47,815 bases of DNA from Rifleibacterium sp035352635 (GTDB taxonomy: Bacteria; Muiribacteriota; Ozemobacteria; Ozemobacterales; Ozemobacteraceae): contig DAOPYA010000027.1 of the NCBI GenBank assembly GCA_035352635.1, forward strand, positions 1 through 47,815. Reading direction: 5' to 3'. Positions within the stretch are counted from its first letter, which is position 1, and every line of letters begins with the position of its first letter. Shown one piece after another: positions 26,457 through 36,122 of this stretch. Position numbers and translations under genes: made by a program. The notes beneath the pieces were generated by a model. The model saw only the letters and a program-made list of their open reading frames with translations. It was not told the DNA's origin and did no database searches.

Positions 26457-29400
26457 ATGTTTAAACCCGACCAGATTATTGGCCGACATTACAAAATTTT
26501 GTCGCAACTGGGCGCCGGGGGAATGGGAGCCGTTTATCGAGCTCTCGATATTAACCTTGGGCGCGAAGTAGCAGTCAAATTTCTTCTATCTGAGATCGCC
26601 AAAGAAGAAGAAGTGGTTAAGCGCTTTCTGAATGAGGGTCGGATCATCGCCACGATAAACCACCCTGCGGTCATCAGTGTTTATGCCTCTGACGTAGAAG
26701 AAGGCAGCGGCATACCTTTTCTGGTAATGGAATTCGTCGATGGCAAGAATCTGGCGAGCTTTAAAGAGATACTGATCAATGAACCGGTCGCCCTGATCAA
26801 CCATTTTATTCAATTGTTCAGCGGCATTCACGCCTGTCATCAAAAGGGCATTATTCATCGAGACCTTAAGCCTGAAAACGTTATCATCAACCGTGAAGGT
26901 CAGCTGAAAATTCTTGATTTTGGCATCGCAAAAACGGCAACAAAGCAGACCAGAACCGGCATGGCCATGGGCACACCGCATTATATGTCACCCGAACAAT
27001 GCCTTGGCAAGCAGGATATCACTGCAAAAACCGATGTCTACGCTGCCGGAATTATGCTCTACGAAATGCTGCTTGGCAAATTGCCCTTCAATCTTGATGG
27101 GCACGCTGATGACCCAGCCCTGGCAATTGCTCTGATGCATCTCAACGATGTTCCCGACTTTTCAGGCTTTGCAAAGATCAATGAAGGCGAAAGATTCAAG
27201 GCGCTGATCGAAAAAATGCTGGCCAAAAAGCCCGCCGACCGCCCTGAAATCCCAGAGATACTCGAAACTCTCAAGCAGATTCTCAATCGCTTGCGCAACA
27301 GCCAGTCAGAAACCCCAGACACCAATGAGGGCACCGGCAAAAGTGATGTAATCGGCGAAATTTACCAGATTCAGAAAGAGATTGGCACCGGCGGTATGGG
27401 CAAAGTCTACCGCGCCCTTGATACCTCGTTAAACCGTGTAGTCGCAATCAAGGTGCTGCATGACCAGTCTTCAAGTGACCACAGCCTTGTAGACCGATTC
27501 ATCCAGGAAGGCCAGACTCTCGCAACCGTCGGGCATCGCAACGTCATGGGCATTTATGCTTCGGCCCGCGATAAAAGCACGAAGCGCCCCTTTCTGGTCA
27601 TGGAATACATCGAAGGGAAACCTCTGGCACAGCTGAAAAATGCAGTCCAGAAAGATTGTCGCCAGTCGGTTCCCATCATGCTGCAACTGGCCGAAGGCAT
27701 CGCGGCATGCCACGAAAAAGGCATTATCCACCGCGATCTCAAACCGTCAAATATCATAGTCACCCCTGAAGGAATTGTTAAGATTCTTGATTTCGGCATT
27801 GCCAAGACTCAGACTCACCTGACGAAAACCGGTATGACGATGGGCACGCCCGAATACATGTCCCCCGAGCAATGCACCGGCAGCAAAAATATCTCGGGCA
27901 AATCCGATATTTATTCGCTTGGCATCATCTTCTGGGAACTGATCTTCGGTTCTGTACCCTATAAAGCCGAAAACGCCCAGAATCCTGAACTCTCGATAGC
28001 ATTAAAACATATCGAAGGCACCCTGCCGGCTCAGGTTGCCATTCCAGATGTCACACTGATTCCCATAATCGGGCTGGTCAGAAAAATGCTCGACAAAGAT
28101 CCGACCGCCCGCCCTGAAGAACCAGTAATTATCGACACCCTCGAAGGCTATCTTCAGGAGCACGCTCCCGAAAGCGTTGCCAGATCGCTCACCGGCCGGC
28201 GTTCGGCTTCGCGGTCAGGCATATCATCTCTTTCAGGTCTAGTCCAGGATGCCCCCCAAACTGCGGGTGGGTTCAAAAAATACGTCATGCCGGCAATTGC
28301 GGTGCTTCTGGTGGGTGGCGGCATTGCTGCCTTAAAATATGGCCTTCCGGCCGGCAACACTCTTCAGAACCGCGAAAGCGCTATTAACGAGCTGATCAGA
28401 AATGGGCAATATAACGAAGCGCGGCAAAGTCTTGATGAGTTCTCGCAGAGCGCCGAGGGTCGCGAAAAGGCCGGGCCGCTTAAAGCAGCCCTGAGTCAGG
28501 CTCTGATGAACAGTTCTGCTGATGCCGAGCGCAAACTTGATTTTCAGATGGCGATCGACCTTTGCGGTCAAGCCGTTGCGCTCGACCCTGGCAACCCGCG
28601 CGGCACGCTGACGCTGGCCCGGCTGCAACAGGAAAAGGAGAAATATGACCGACAACGTGAAAAAGTCGAAAAGCTCAGCCACCGTGCGCTTGAGCTGTTG
28701 CAGACAATTGAACCAGCCTCTGGAACCAGTGAATTGTCAGGCATAGTCACCGAATTAAATGAGGCAGGCATGGCGAGCACGAGTGCCGAGATTGTCACCA
28801 CCTGGAAAACCAGTTTTTTAAACCGTGGTGAAGCGACCCTGCAAGATAATCCCCAGCGGTCGCTGGCCTATTTTAATGACTTGCAGCGCTATTTTCCTGA
28901 TGATCTGCGCAACCTGGAACTTACGGCGCGGGCTGCCAGCCAGACACGCCTTCTTGAGCAGCAGTTGACGCAGGCGACGATGCTGAATACTTTAAAAACA
29001 GCTCTAGAAGCAGCGATTGCCGGGTATATGCCAGGCCAGAAACCCGACATGATCACCCAGCAGATTGAAAAGGTCAAGCAACTCGGTGACGAACAAGCTG
29101 CCAATCAGTTTTGCCGCAAACTCGCTGATAAAATTGCCGCCGAAGCCGACAACCTTATCGTTAATAACCCGCAGAAGGCTCTTGAACTGTTCAATGCCGC
29201 ACGGGCCGTCTGCCCTGAAATAACTGGCCTGGATACGCGAAGTAAGCTGGCTGAAGAAAGCCTGAAAACCATGCAGTCAAACGAAGATCTTAAAAAGGAA
29301 CAGGAAGCTCTTTCACTCCAGATCAAAACAGCTGTTGATGGCCTGGTGCCCCCGGCAGATGCCGCGCCGGTTCTCGAAATGATCTCGCGCCTGAATTCTA

Positions 29401-31100
29401 TGCCGGGCGGTTCAGAAGGCGCTGAGAAAAACCGCGAAGCCCTTTACCAGAAATATTTTTCCTTTGTCTCTGACCAGCTCGAAAAGAACCCTGAACAAGC
29501 AGAGCAGGTCGTAAAAATCTGTATGCAGATCAAACCCGACGCCACTGGTCTCAAAGAACTTGAGACCCGGATTCAACAGCAAATCGTCGTTGAAGCAGGC
29601 AAAAAAGCCGCCGAAGCCGAAAAAGCAGTGCAGCAGAAGCACGAAAAGGCCAAGAGTGACATTTTCGCCTCGATCAAAAAGGCCCGGTTGCCAGAAGATG
29701 TTAAAAACATTCGAAAAGCCATCAAAGAGCTGGCGAGTGATTTCTCAGACAGTGAGAATGCCGGCAAGCTTGAACAACACCTGCTGACCCGCTGCCGCGA
29801 AGAATTGAAAAAACTTGAACAGTCAGCCCCCGACAAGGCTTTGATCGTTGTAACCGGCCTGAAACAATCTATGGCTGATCTACCTGATTTCGTCAAAGAA
29901 CTGAGCGGCAGTGAAAATGTTCTGGCCGAAAAGGCTGAACAGTTCAAGAAGGCCGCCGAAGAAAAAGCCAAAGCTGAAGAGGCCGCCAAAAAAGAAGCCG
30001 AAGAAAAAGCAAAACTCGAAGCGGAACAGAAAGCCAAAGATGCCGCTGAAGCTCAGGCCAAGGCCAAAATTGAGGCAGAGGCCCAGGCGGCCGCAAAAGC
30101 CGAAGCTGAAGCAAAGGCACTAGCCGAAGCCAAGGCAAAAGGCGAAGAAGAAGCCAAGGCCAGGCTGGCAGCCGAGCAAAAAGCCAAAGAAGAAGCAGAA
30201 GCACTTGCCCGCGCCGATGCTGCGGCCAAAGCAGCTAAAGAACTCACGGTCGGCCCTTCCGGAAACTATAAAACAATTGCCGATGCCCTCAAGGCAGCAA
30301 AAGACGGAGCGACTATCACCGTTCAACCCGGCAATTACAATGAATCTCTGAGTATCAATTCAGGGGTTACCATCGCAGGCACCTCTGCATCGAGCTGCAC
30401 AGTTACCAGCAGCAAGGGCTCAACTTTAACGCTTGCCGGCAGTTGCAAGATCAGCGGTCTGACCATCACCAACAGTTCATCTTCTTCAACGCCTACCGTA
30501 AAGATCAGCGGCGGTTCACCGGCGGTGAGCAATTGCGTTCTTGCCAACAGTTCGCCTTCAAGCGCCCCGAATTTTGTTGCCGCCATCGAAGTAACGTCTG
30601 GCAGTCCGGCGATTTCCAATAACCAGATCACCGGGTCAAAGGGCATGGGCATCACCGTCTATGGGGGCAGCCCCTCTATAAGCGGCAATACCATCAGCGG
30701 CTGTGCCATTTATGGGATGTGGTTCAGCGGCAATTCGAACGCCAGGGTGCAACAGAACACCATCAGGAAATGCGGCAAATCAGGGATCGGCATTAAAGCC
30801 AGTGCAGCGCCATCTATCACCAATAATACGATCAGCGACAACGGTGAAAATGGCATGCTGATCTACGCCGACGGTGCCGGAAAAATTGAAAATAACAGGA
30901 TCAGCGAAAACAACCTTTCCGGAATAGAAGTCTGGGATGCCCGGCCGCAGTCGATCAACGGCAATACTTTTGAGCGGAACCGCAAAGACGCGTTGCTTAT
31001 CAGAGGCAAGAAAGCATCAGTCCGCCTCGGAACCAACCAGTTCAACGGCAACCAGGGTGAAGACGTGAAAAATTCAGGCGGACAGGTAATTCCGTTCTGA
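26457..31100 (+). CDS. Transmembrane protein with two Ser/Thr kinase domains and a C-terminal beta-helix
   Basis: The product has 1547 residues. Kinase 1 spans about 10-275 (LGAGGMG, K41, HRD 134-136, DFG 154-156, APE-like SPEQ). Kinase 2 spans about 300-570 (IGTGGMG, K332, HRD 425-427, DFG 445-447). Both look complete, so both may be active. A membrane helix lies at about 611-631, followed by a helical TPR-like region and an Ala/Lys/Glu-rich coiled coil at about 1150-1260. Residues 1263-1547 form a right-handed beta-helix of the NosD/PbH1 kind, with turns such as AISNNQITGS, SISGNTISGC and SITNNTISDN. The beta-helix is predicted outside the cytoplasm and may bind envelope polysaccharide. ATG 26457 starts just before the first kinase; TTG 26421 is an alternative that overlaps the promoter. 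Confidence 0.9.
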   Translation: MFKPDQIIGRHYKILSQLGAGGMGAVYRALDINLGREVAVKFLLSEIAKEEEVVKRFLNEGRIIATINHPAVISVYASDVEEGSGIPFLVMEFVDGKNLASFKEILINEPVALINHFIQLFSGIHACHQKGIIHRDLKPENVIINREGQLKILDFGIAKTATKQTRTGMAMGTPHYMSPEQCLGKQDITAKTDVYAAGIMLYEMLLGKLPFNLDGHADDPALAIALMHLNDVPDFSGFAKINEGERFKALIEKMLAKKPADRPEIPEILETLKQILNRLRNSQSETPDTNEGTGKSDVIGEIYQIQKEIGTGGMGKVYRALDTSLNRVVAIKVLHDQSSSDHSLVDRFIQEGQTLATVGHRNVMGIYASARDKSTKRPFLVMEYIEGKPLAQLKNAVQKDCRQSVPIMLQLAEGIAACHEKGIIHRDLKPSNIIVTPEGIVKILDFGIAKTQTHLTKTGMTMGTPEYMSPEQCTGSKNISGKSDIYSLGIIFWELIFGSVPYKAENAQNPELSIALKHIEGTLPAQVAIPDVTLIPIIGLVRKMLDKDPTARPEEPVIIDTLEGYLQEHAPESVARSLTGRRSASRSGISSLSGLVQDAPQTAGGFKKYVMPAIAVLLVGGGIAALKYGLPAGNTLQNRESAINELIRNGQYNEARQSLDEFSQSAEGREKAGPLKAALSQALMNSSADAERKLDFQMAIDLCGQAVALDPGNPRGTLTLARLQQEKEKYDRQREKVEKLSHRALELLQTIEPASGTSELSGIVTELNEAGMASTSAEIVTTWKTSFLNRGEATLQDNPQRSLAYFNDLQRYFPDDLRNLELTARAASQTRLLEQQLTQATMLNTLKTALEAAIAGYMPGQKPDMITQQIEKVKQLGDEQAANQFCRKLADKIAAEADNLIVNNPQKALELFNAARAVCPEITGLDTRSKLAEESLKTMQSNEDLKKEQEALSLQIKTAVDGLVPPADAAPVLEMISRLNSMPGGSEGAEKNREALYQKYFSFVSDQLEKNPEQAEQVVKICMQIKPDATGLKELETRIQQQIVVEAGKKAAEAEKAVQQKHEKAKSDIFASIKKARLPEDVKNIRKAIKELASDFSDSENAGKLEQHLLTRCREELKKLEQSAPDKALIVVTGLKQSMADLPDFVKELSGSENVLAEKAEQFKKAAEEKAKAEEAAKKEAEEKAKLEAEQKAKDAAEAQAKAKIEAEAQAAAKAEAEAKALAEAKAKGEEEAKARLAAEQKAKEEAEALARADAAAKAAKELTVGPSGNYKTIADALKAAKDGATITVQPGNYNESLSINSGVTIAGTSASSCTVTSSKGSTLTLAGSCKISGLTITNSSSSSTPTVKISGGSPAVSNCVLANSSPSSAPNFVAAIEVTSGSPAISNNQITGSKGMGITVYGGSPSISGNTISGCAIYGMWFSGNSNARVQQNTIRKCGKSGIGIKASAAPSITNNTISDNGENGMLIYADGAGKIENNRISENNLSGIEVWDARPQSINGNTFERNRKDALLIRGKKASVRLGTNQFNGNQGEDVKNSGGQVIPF

Positions 31101-31120
31101 AAAAAATAGAGGAGCAACTA

Positions 31121-32473
31121 ATGAAAAAGATCAGAAATTTCTCAACAATGGCGATTCTGCTGGTATTTGTCAGCCTTTCCTGCGCCTGGGGCGATGCACA
31201 GACTTTTACCCGGCTTTTCAGTTATGACCCGCACCCACTGTCGGCAGAGTTTCCGCAGCCTTTTATGCATAATGGTGAGTCTCTCAAACACCAGGTAGTA
31301 TTTCAGGAAACCTGGAAAACCGTTAAAGACAAAGATGTTCTTCAGACAATCAAGTTCACTTTGCAGGCAGTCAAAGGGGCAGAAGTTGTTGGTGAAGCAT
31401 CGACTGAAGTCTTTACACTGAAAAAGATTTCTAAAGGCCAGAAAATCGGCGAAGCCAGACTTGGTGAAACCCTTATGACCGCCACCATAGATGAATTCGA
31501 AAAGTCAGGTGCAGGAATAACTGACCTGACCGTAACTTTTAAGCTCGAACAATCAGGAACAGCTGATAACAAGCCAGTTCAGGCTGCAAAACCTGATGCA
31601 GCTGCATCTGAGGCAGTTAAAATTTCCCCGCCGGTGATTCCAGATACGGCACCCGTTAATGCCCCTGTTGTAAAATCAGCCGCCGGTCTGTATTTTTGCG
31701 AAGCACTAGTCGCTAAAGCCGCGGCATTACCTGCTGCAAATGCCGCTGCCCGTCTAAGTCTGTTAAAAAAAGCTCTTGCTGCCGCCCCCGCTGCCGCAAC
31801 CTCTGCTGAAGCCGCGGCTTTTCATGCCCGGGTCAGCAGCCAAATCAGTGATCTTGAGAAACAAAATCCGGCAGCCGTTACCTCGGGCGAACCCGTCAAA
31901 CCAGCTCTTACGAACGAAGCTGGCACCCCGGCAGTTATTGTTCCGGTGACTCCTCCCGCCATTACTGATCAGAAGGCGAACGTCAGCGGCTCAGCCGTTT
32001 CAACGGTAGATCCTGCGGCACGTGAACTCTATAAGAGCGCCAAAGACTTTTTTGCTCAGGATAAAGGCCCCGAAGGCCGCGAAGCACTTCGCAAATCCCT
32101 TGAAATAGCTCCAGATTATCAGGATGCCCTTATGCTTCTTGGTGACAATGCCTACGGCAATCGCAAATATGCCCGGGCCAAAGAAGCTTATGAAAAGCTC
32201 CTCAATTTGAACGAAAAAAATTCGGAGGCGCTGCTGAAGTATTTCAAGGCCGGTTATTATCTTGGCGAAGGCTCTGATACCATTCTTCGCCTGGCCGAAA
32301 TCAAAAACAAATATCCTGCTGACAATGGCATTAAAATGTCAGTGGCCGAAGCATATTTTCAACTTGGCGATCTGGTCAACGCTGAAGCGGTATGCAATGA
32401 GATTCTCAGCGCGGCTCCCACGAATTCCCGCGCCAAAGATCTTATGCAAAAAATAACCACCAGGATAAAATGA
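31121..32473 (+). CDS. Secreted protein with C-terminal TPR repeats
   Basis: The 450-residue product has a signal peptide (MKKIRNFSTMAILLVFVSLS, cleavage near CAWG), so it may be periplasmic. Residues about 25-150 form a beta-rich domain I do not recognise (QETWKTVKDKDVLQTIKF). An Ala/Pro-rich linker follows, and residues 300-450 are TPR-like (ARELYKSAKDFF, AKEAYEKLLNLN, AEAVCNEILSAAP). The ATG at 31121 has AGGAG at good distance. It follows the kinase by 20 nt and overlaps ktrB by ATGA, so it belongs to the kinase-ktr operon. Its role there is unknown. Confidence 0.82.
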   Translation: MKKIRNFSTMAILLVFVSLSCAWGDAQTFTRLFSYDPHPLSAEFPQPFMHNGESLKHQVVFQETWKTVKDKDVLQTIKFTLQAVKGAEVVGEASTEVFTLKKISKGQKIGEARLGETLMTATIDEFEKSGAGITDLTVTFKLEQSGTADNKPVQAAKPDAAASEAVKISPPVIPDTAPVNAPVVKSAAGLYFCEALVAKAAALPAANAAARLSLLKKALAAAPAAATSAEAAAFHARVSSQISDLEKQNPAAVTSGEPVKPALTNEAGTPAVIVPVTPPAITDQKANVSGSAVSTVDPAARELYKSAKDFFAQDKGPEGREALRKSLEIAPDYQDALMLLGDNAYGNRKYARAKEAYEKLLNLNEKNSEALLKYFKAGYYLGEGSDTILRLAEIKNKYPADNGIKMSVAEAYFQLGDLVNAEAVCNEILSAAPTNSRAKDLMQKITTRIK

Positions 32474-34182
32474 CAACAAACCACGCCACCGACAGCATTG
32501 CCCAGGGGGCTTTTCTTGTCTGTGAACGTCTGCTGAACTTCGGGGCCCTTCTTGGCCTGCTCTACATCGCCATGGAACCATCTTTGGGTTCCATGGCGTT
32601 TTTCGTGAGCTTTTCAAATTTTACTGACCAGCTGTTTTTCTATCTGTATTTTTTGCACCTCCTGTTTGCTGCAATCCATCTGAGAAGCATCGGAAAATTC
32701 TGTTCCGGGCATTTTTTCGATCTGATCTTTTTCGGGCCACTTTTTCTGTTGAATTTCAGGGGCATGCAGTCAACTCACATTCTGCTGATCAGGCAGGGTC
32801 TCACCCTATTCTCGCACTATCTGCGTTCCTACACCCTGGGGCACCTGGCCGACTCAATTGCCAAGAGGCCGGCCCGACTGGTTTTTACGAGTTTTTTCGG
32901 GGTAATTGTACTCGGTGCTTTCATACTGGTTCTGCCTATTTCTGTGGCGCCCGGGCAGGAGCCTTCATTGCTGTCATCTTTGTTCACTTCTACCTCAGCG
33001 GTTTGTGTTACCGGGCTGGCCGTTGAAGACACGGGCCGCTATTTTTCGGTTTTTGGGCAGGTTGCCCTGCTGGTTTTGATTCAGATCGGCGGTCTGGGCC
33101 TGATGACCATGTCGGCCGGGATTTCTCTGATGGCCGGCAAGCGCATGGGCATGACCCACACCTCGATGATGCAGGAAATGTTGGACGTCTCTGACCTTTC
33201 GAGTCTGAGAAACGCTTTAAAAGATATTTTTCGCTGGGCATTTCTGATCGAGCTGGCCGGGGCCTGCATTCTTGGTATCAGGGTCTATATGGTTTCTCAA
33301 TGTTCGGTCGCCGACGCAGTCTATTCAGGGATTTTTCATTCAATTTCGGCGTTCTGCAACGCCGGTTTTTCGATTTATTCAGACAATCTGGTTGGCTTCA
33401 ATGGTGACCCGATAATCAACTTTACGATCATGGGTCTAATAATTACCGGTGGGCTTGGCTTTATGGTGCTTAGTTCTCTTAATCTTTATTGCTGCGGCGC
33501 CAGAAACCACCGTCTTAACACGCACGCCTGGCTGGTAATTGTGGTCAGTTTAATTTTGATACTCGTCGGGGCTGTGGTCATCTTTTTTCTCGAGCACGAA
33601 TCGCCATGCATGAGTTCTTTGCCGCTCGGCGACAAATTAATGGCCGCACTTTTTCAATCAGTTTCGACGCGCACCGCCGGTTTTAATACCATTGATTTTA
33701 CCTCTTTAAAAACCAGCACCCTCTTTTTCATGTCGTTTCTGATGTTTATCGGTGCCTCACCTGGTTCGACGGGTGGCGGCATCAAAACAACGACTTTTGC
33801 CACCCTCTGTATGTTTGTGGTAGCGAAACTGCGTGGCCAGTCACAGGTAAGCATTCGAGGCCGGCGAATTCCTGACGAAACCATTCTAAAGGCATTCCTG
33901 ATCGTCGCCATTTCAACGGTTCTGGTAGCAGTTTTCGTTTTTCTGTTGATCTTGACCGAAGATCATCAGCTGATTCAGCTGATTTTCGAAGCTATCTCGG
34001 CATTCGCAACCGTTGGTTTGTCAACCGGCATAACTCCGATTTTATCGATACCCGGAAAGCTTCTAATCGTTGCCCTGATGTTCATCGGGCGCATTGGCCC
34101 TTTGACCATGGCTCTTTCAATCACAGCACAAGAAACCCGCATCAACATTCAATACCCTGAAACCAGGGTTCTGGTCGGCTGA
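32470..34182 (+). CDS. ktrB: K+ uptake channel subunit KtrB/TrkH, with extra N-terminal membrane helices
   Basis: The product has 570 residues, about 120 more than B. subtilis KtrB. The core from about residue 135 has four pore repeats with filter segments TSAVCVTGLAV, ISAFCNAGFS, STRTAGFNT and ISAFATVGLST. The broken helix after the third pore is recognisable as GASPGSTGGGIKTTT. The N-terminal ~130 residues form several hydrophobic helices not found in minimal KtrB proteins. ktrA follows after 12 nt and encodes the single-RCK gating subunit, which favours KtrAB over TrkAH. The start ATG overlaps the previous stop. Confidence 0.93.
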   Translation: MTTNHATDSIAQGAFLVCERLLNFGALLGLLYIAMEPSLGSMAFFVSFSNFTDQLFFYLYFLHLLFAAIHLRSIGKFCSGHFFDLIFFGPLFLLNFRGMQSTHILLIRQGLTLFSHYLRSYTLGHLADSIAKRPARLVFTSFFGVIVLGAFILVLPISVAPGQEPSLLSSLFTSTSAVCVTGLAVEDTGRYFSVFGQVALLVLIQIGGLGLMTMSAGISLMAGKRMGMTHTSMMQEMLDVSDLSSLRNALKDIFRWAFLIELAGACILGIRVYMVSQCSVADAVYSGIFHSISAFCNAGFSIYSDNLVGFNGDPIINFTIMGLIITGGLGFMVLSSLNLYCCGARNHRLNTHAWLVIVVSLILILVGAVVIFFLEHESPCMSSLPLGDKLMAALFQSVSTRTAGFNTIDFTSLKTSTLFFMSFLMFIGASPGSTGGGIKTTTFATLCMFVVAKLRGQSQVSIRGRRIPDETILKAFLIVAISTVLVAVFVFLLILTEDHQLIQLIFEAISAFATVGLSTGITPILSIPGKLLIVALMFIGRIGPLTMALSITAQETRINIQYPETRVLVG

Positions 34183-34194
34183 CAGGAGGCACTC

Positions 34195-34893
34195 ATGCAA
34201 TACGCAGTAATAGGTCTGGGAAGATTCGGCTCAAAGCTCGCCACATCGATTTTTGCCCGGGGGGGCGAAGTAATGGCGATAGATATCGCCCCTGAAGCGG
34301 TTGATGCCATCAAAGACCATGTCAGTCAGGGTGTTATCTGTGACTGTACTAATGAAAAAGCGATGCGCGAACTTGGAGTTCAAGATCTTGATGTTGCCAT
34401 TGTCGCGGTTGGCGATGACATCCAAACCAGCATAATGGTGACGGCGATCCTCAAAAGGCTCGGGGTACACCGCATTTTGTCGCGTTCCCTGAGCAAAATG
34501 CAGGGCCAGATACTCTCAGAAGTTGGCGCCCACGAAGTATTCTCGCTCGAGGAACAGATGGGCGAGCAGATAGCAGACAGGCTTATTTCCCCGCACATTA
34601 TCGAAAGCATCAAGCTCAGCTCAGGGCACTCACTTATTGAAATTGAACCCCCGGCGAGTTTTCTCGGCAAAAGCCTCAAGGAACTGTCATTGCGTGCCAA
34701 TTTCGGGGTGAATGTCATCGCGGTAAAGACCCGGCAGCCAGCCATCAACGAGAAGGGTGAAAATATCGTCAAGGTGGTGCTCAACGACCTGCCGTCGCCC
34801 GACGAAAAAATCACCAACAACGACATTCTCGTTCTGATTGGTAAAGACGAGAAAATCAGACAGATATCTGAACTCGACGCCCAGGAGGCCTGA
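34195..34893 (+). CDS. ktrA: K+ uptake regulatory subunit KtrA (RCK domain)
   Basis: The 232-residue protein has one Rossmann RCK_N domain, with GLGRFG at 7-12 and the ribose-binding D30, and a TrkA_C domain at about 135-225. The single RCK unit is the KtrA size, not the tandem TrkA size. KtrA rings sit on the cytoplasmic face of KtrB and gate it with ATP/ADP. CAGGAGG precedes the ATG. The next gene starts 1 nt after the stop. Confidence 0.95.
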   Translation: MQYAVIGLGRFGSKLATSIFARGGEVMAIDIAPEAVDAIKDHVSQGVICDCTNEKAMRELGVQDLDVAIVAVGDDIQTSIMVTAILKRLGVHRILSRSLSKMQGQILSEVGAHEVFSLEEQMGEQIADRLISPHIIESIKLSSGHSLIEIEPPASFLGKSLKELSLRANFGVNVIAVKTRQPAINEKGENIVKVVLNDLPSPDEKITNNDILVLIGKDEKIRQISELDAQEA

Positions 34894-34894
34894 C

Positions 34895-36040
34895 ATGATG
34901 CGCATCTCAATGGATAAAAGGTTCAAAATCGGCACGGCCTTTAACATCTGCCTGCTGACTTTTATCGGCTTTTTTGCCGTATACCATATTTATATTTTTG
35001 ATTTAACCGTTAAAAGCAATCTCGAGAACGACATTCACCAGTTTCTGACTACCGAAAAAAACGTAAGAGAATGCCTTTCGATCAGACAGAGAGCGACAGA
35101 ATTGCCCTCTGGTGGCGTCGGGGGGCTCAATGAAGTCTCTACCACAGTGTTGAAGTTCAGAGATGACAGCCTGCAATTTTTTAACCGGATGTCAATTCTT
35201 ATTGATGGCGAGGGAAATCTCATCGATAATCTTGCGCAGCAGGCGCGTCTGTTGGCTGGCCCTGAAACAGCTTCAGCAGAATTCAACATCAGACGTCAGG
35301 AATTTCTCGTTAATCTTCAGAAACTGACCACTGAAATGTTGTTGCTGCGCAATCGGCATTTAACGATTCTTACCGCAAAAAAAGACGGGATCTCACAAAC
35401 CAGCAGAATGTTTCAGAACCGCATCGCGCTGGTAGTAGTTATTACAGCTATTGCCGCTTTTATCGTTCTCTTCTTTTTATCGCATCAGATCAAGCTTCCG
35501 ACCCGAAAAATCATTGAAATCATCAGAAAGGTTCGCGACGGCGACTATGCAATTCCGGTGCGCTCTCAGACCGGAAACGAAGTTGATCAGATCATCGCCG
35601 GGTTGTCGAGCATGGCTGAAAACCTGCGAGTTCGCGACCAGCTCAAACTTGACAAAATTCAGCTAGAAAAGAAACGCTTCGCGGCTTTGACCAATTTTAT
35701 CAATGTTCCTCTGCTGATGGTTAACTCAGAAAAGAAGGTTGCCTTCGCAAACGATGAGCTGCTGACCATGTTCAAGCTTAACTGGGATGAAATATATGAA
35801 GTGGATTTCTCCCAGACCCCCATCCCGATTGAGCTTCGTAACAAACTCAGCACTCTCATGGCTGAAAAAAAATGGGTCGAGAATGAACAATGCGACATCA
35901 TCGGCGAGAACTACGCTTTTGATTTGCATTTGAGCCTGATTCCGGTTAAATCTGCCGATAACACCACCCTCTCGGTAATCATCATTCTCGGGCGCATTGA
36001 TGCCCGCAAGCGCGGCACCGCCATTGCCGCAAAAATCTGA
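34895..36040 (+). CDS. Membrane sensor with HAMP and PAS-like domains, no output domain
   Basis: The 381-residue protein has TM1 at about 13-32, a helical extracytoplasmic domain, TM2 at about 178-198, a HAMP domain, a short coiled coil and a PAS-like domain (VPLLMVNSEKKVAFANDELL...FKLNWDE). It ends there: no histidine kinase, GGDEF, cyclase or methyl-accepting segment follows. AGGAGG lies 6 nt before ATG 34895; a second ATG at 34898 is also possible. It is tightly coupled to ktrA, so it may sense membrane or osmotic state for K+ uptake or act through a partner kinase. Confidence 0.85.
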   Translation: MMRISMDKRFKIGTAFNICLLTFIGFFAVYHIYIFDLTVKSNLENDIHQFLTTEKNVRECLSIRQRATELPSGGVGGLNEVSTTVLKFRDDSLQFFNRMSILIDGEGNLIDNLAQQARLLAGPETASAEFNIRRQEFLVNLQKLTTEMLLLRNRHLTILTAKKDGISQTSRMFQNRIALVVVITAIAAFIVLFFLSHQIKLPTRKIIEIIRKVRDGDYAIPVRSQTGNEVDQIIAGLSSMAENLRVRDQLKLDKIQLEKKRFAALTNFINVPLLMVNSEKKVAFANDELLTMFKLNWDEIYEVDFSQTPIPIELRNKLSTLMAEKKWVENEQCDIIGENYAFDLHLSLIPVKSADNTTLSVIIILGRIDARKRGTAIAAKI

Positions 36041-36065
36041 GCCTAACATCTGCGTTTAATCAGGC

Positions 36066-36093
36066 TTGCATTTGCCTGAAGTTATGCTATATT
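36066..36093 (+). promoter_or_regulatory. Promoter of the permease-HMA gene
   Basis: TTGCAT (36066-36071) and TATATT (36088-36093) are 16 bp apart. A dyad TCAGGC/GCCTGA (36060-36065 with 36074-36079) covers the -35 box and may be an operator for a metal-responsive regulator; that is a guess. Confidence 0.5.
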
Positions 36094-36122
36094 TGTAATG
36101 ACACTATTTTCGGAGCATAATA

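Noticed and set aside
29930..30240. Ala/Lys/Glu-rich stretch of the kinase as low-complexity artefact or TolA gene fragment
   Set aside because: The frame is continuous from the kinase domains to the beta-helix, so it is a coiled-coil stalk of one protein.
36060..36079. Hairpin after the HAMP-PAS gene as a terminator
   Set aside because: Only a 6-bp stem with no T-run; it overlaps the next promoter and may be an operator instead.
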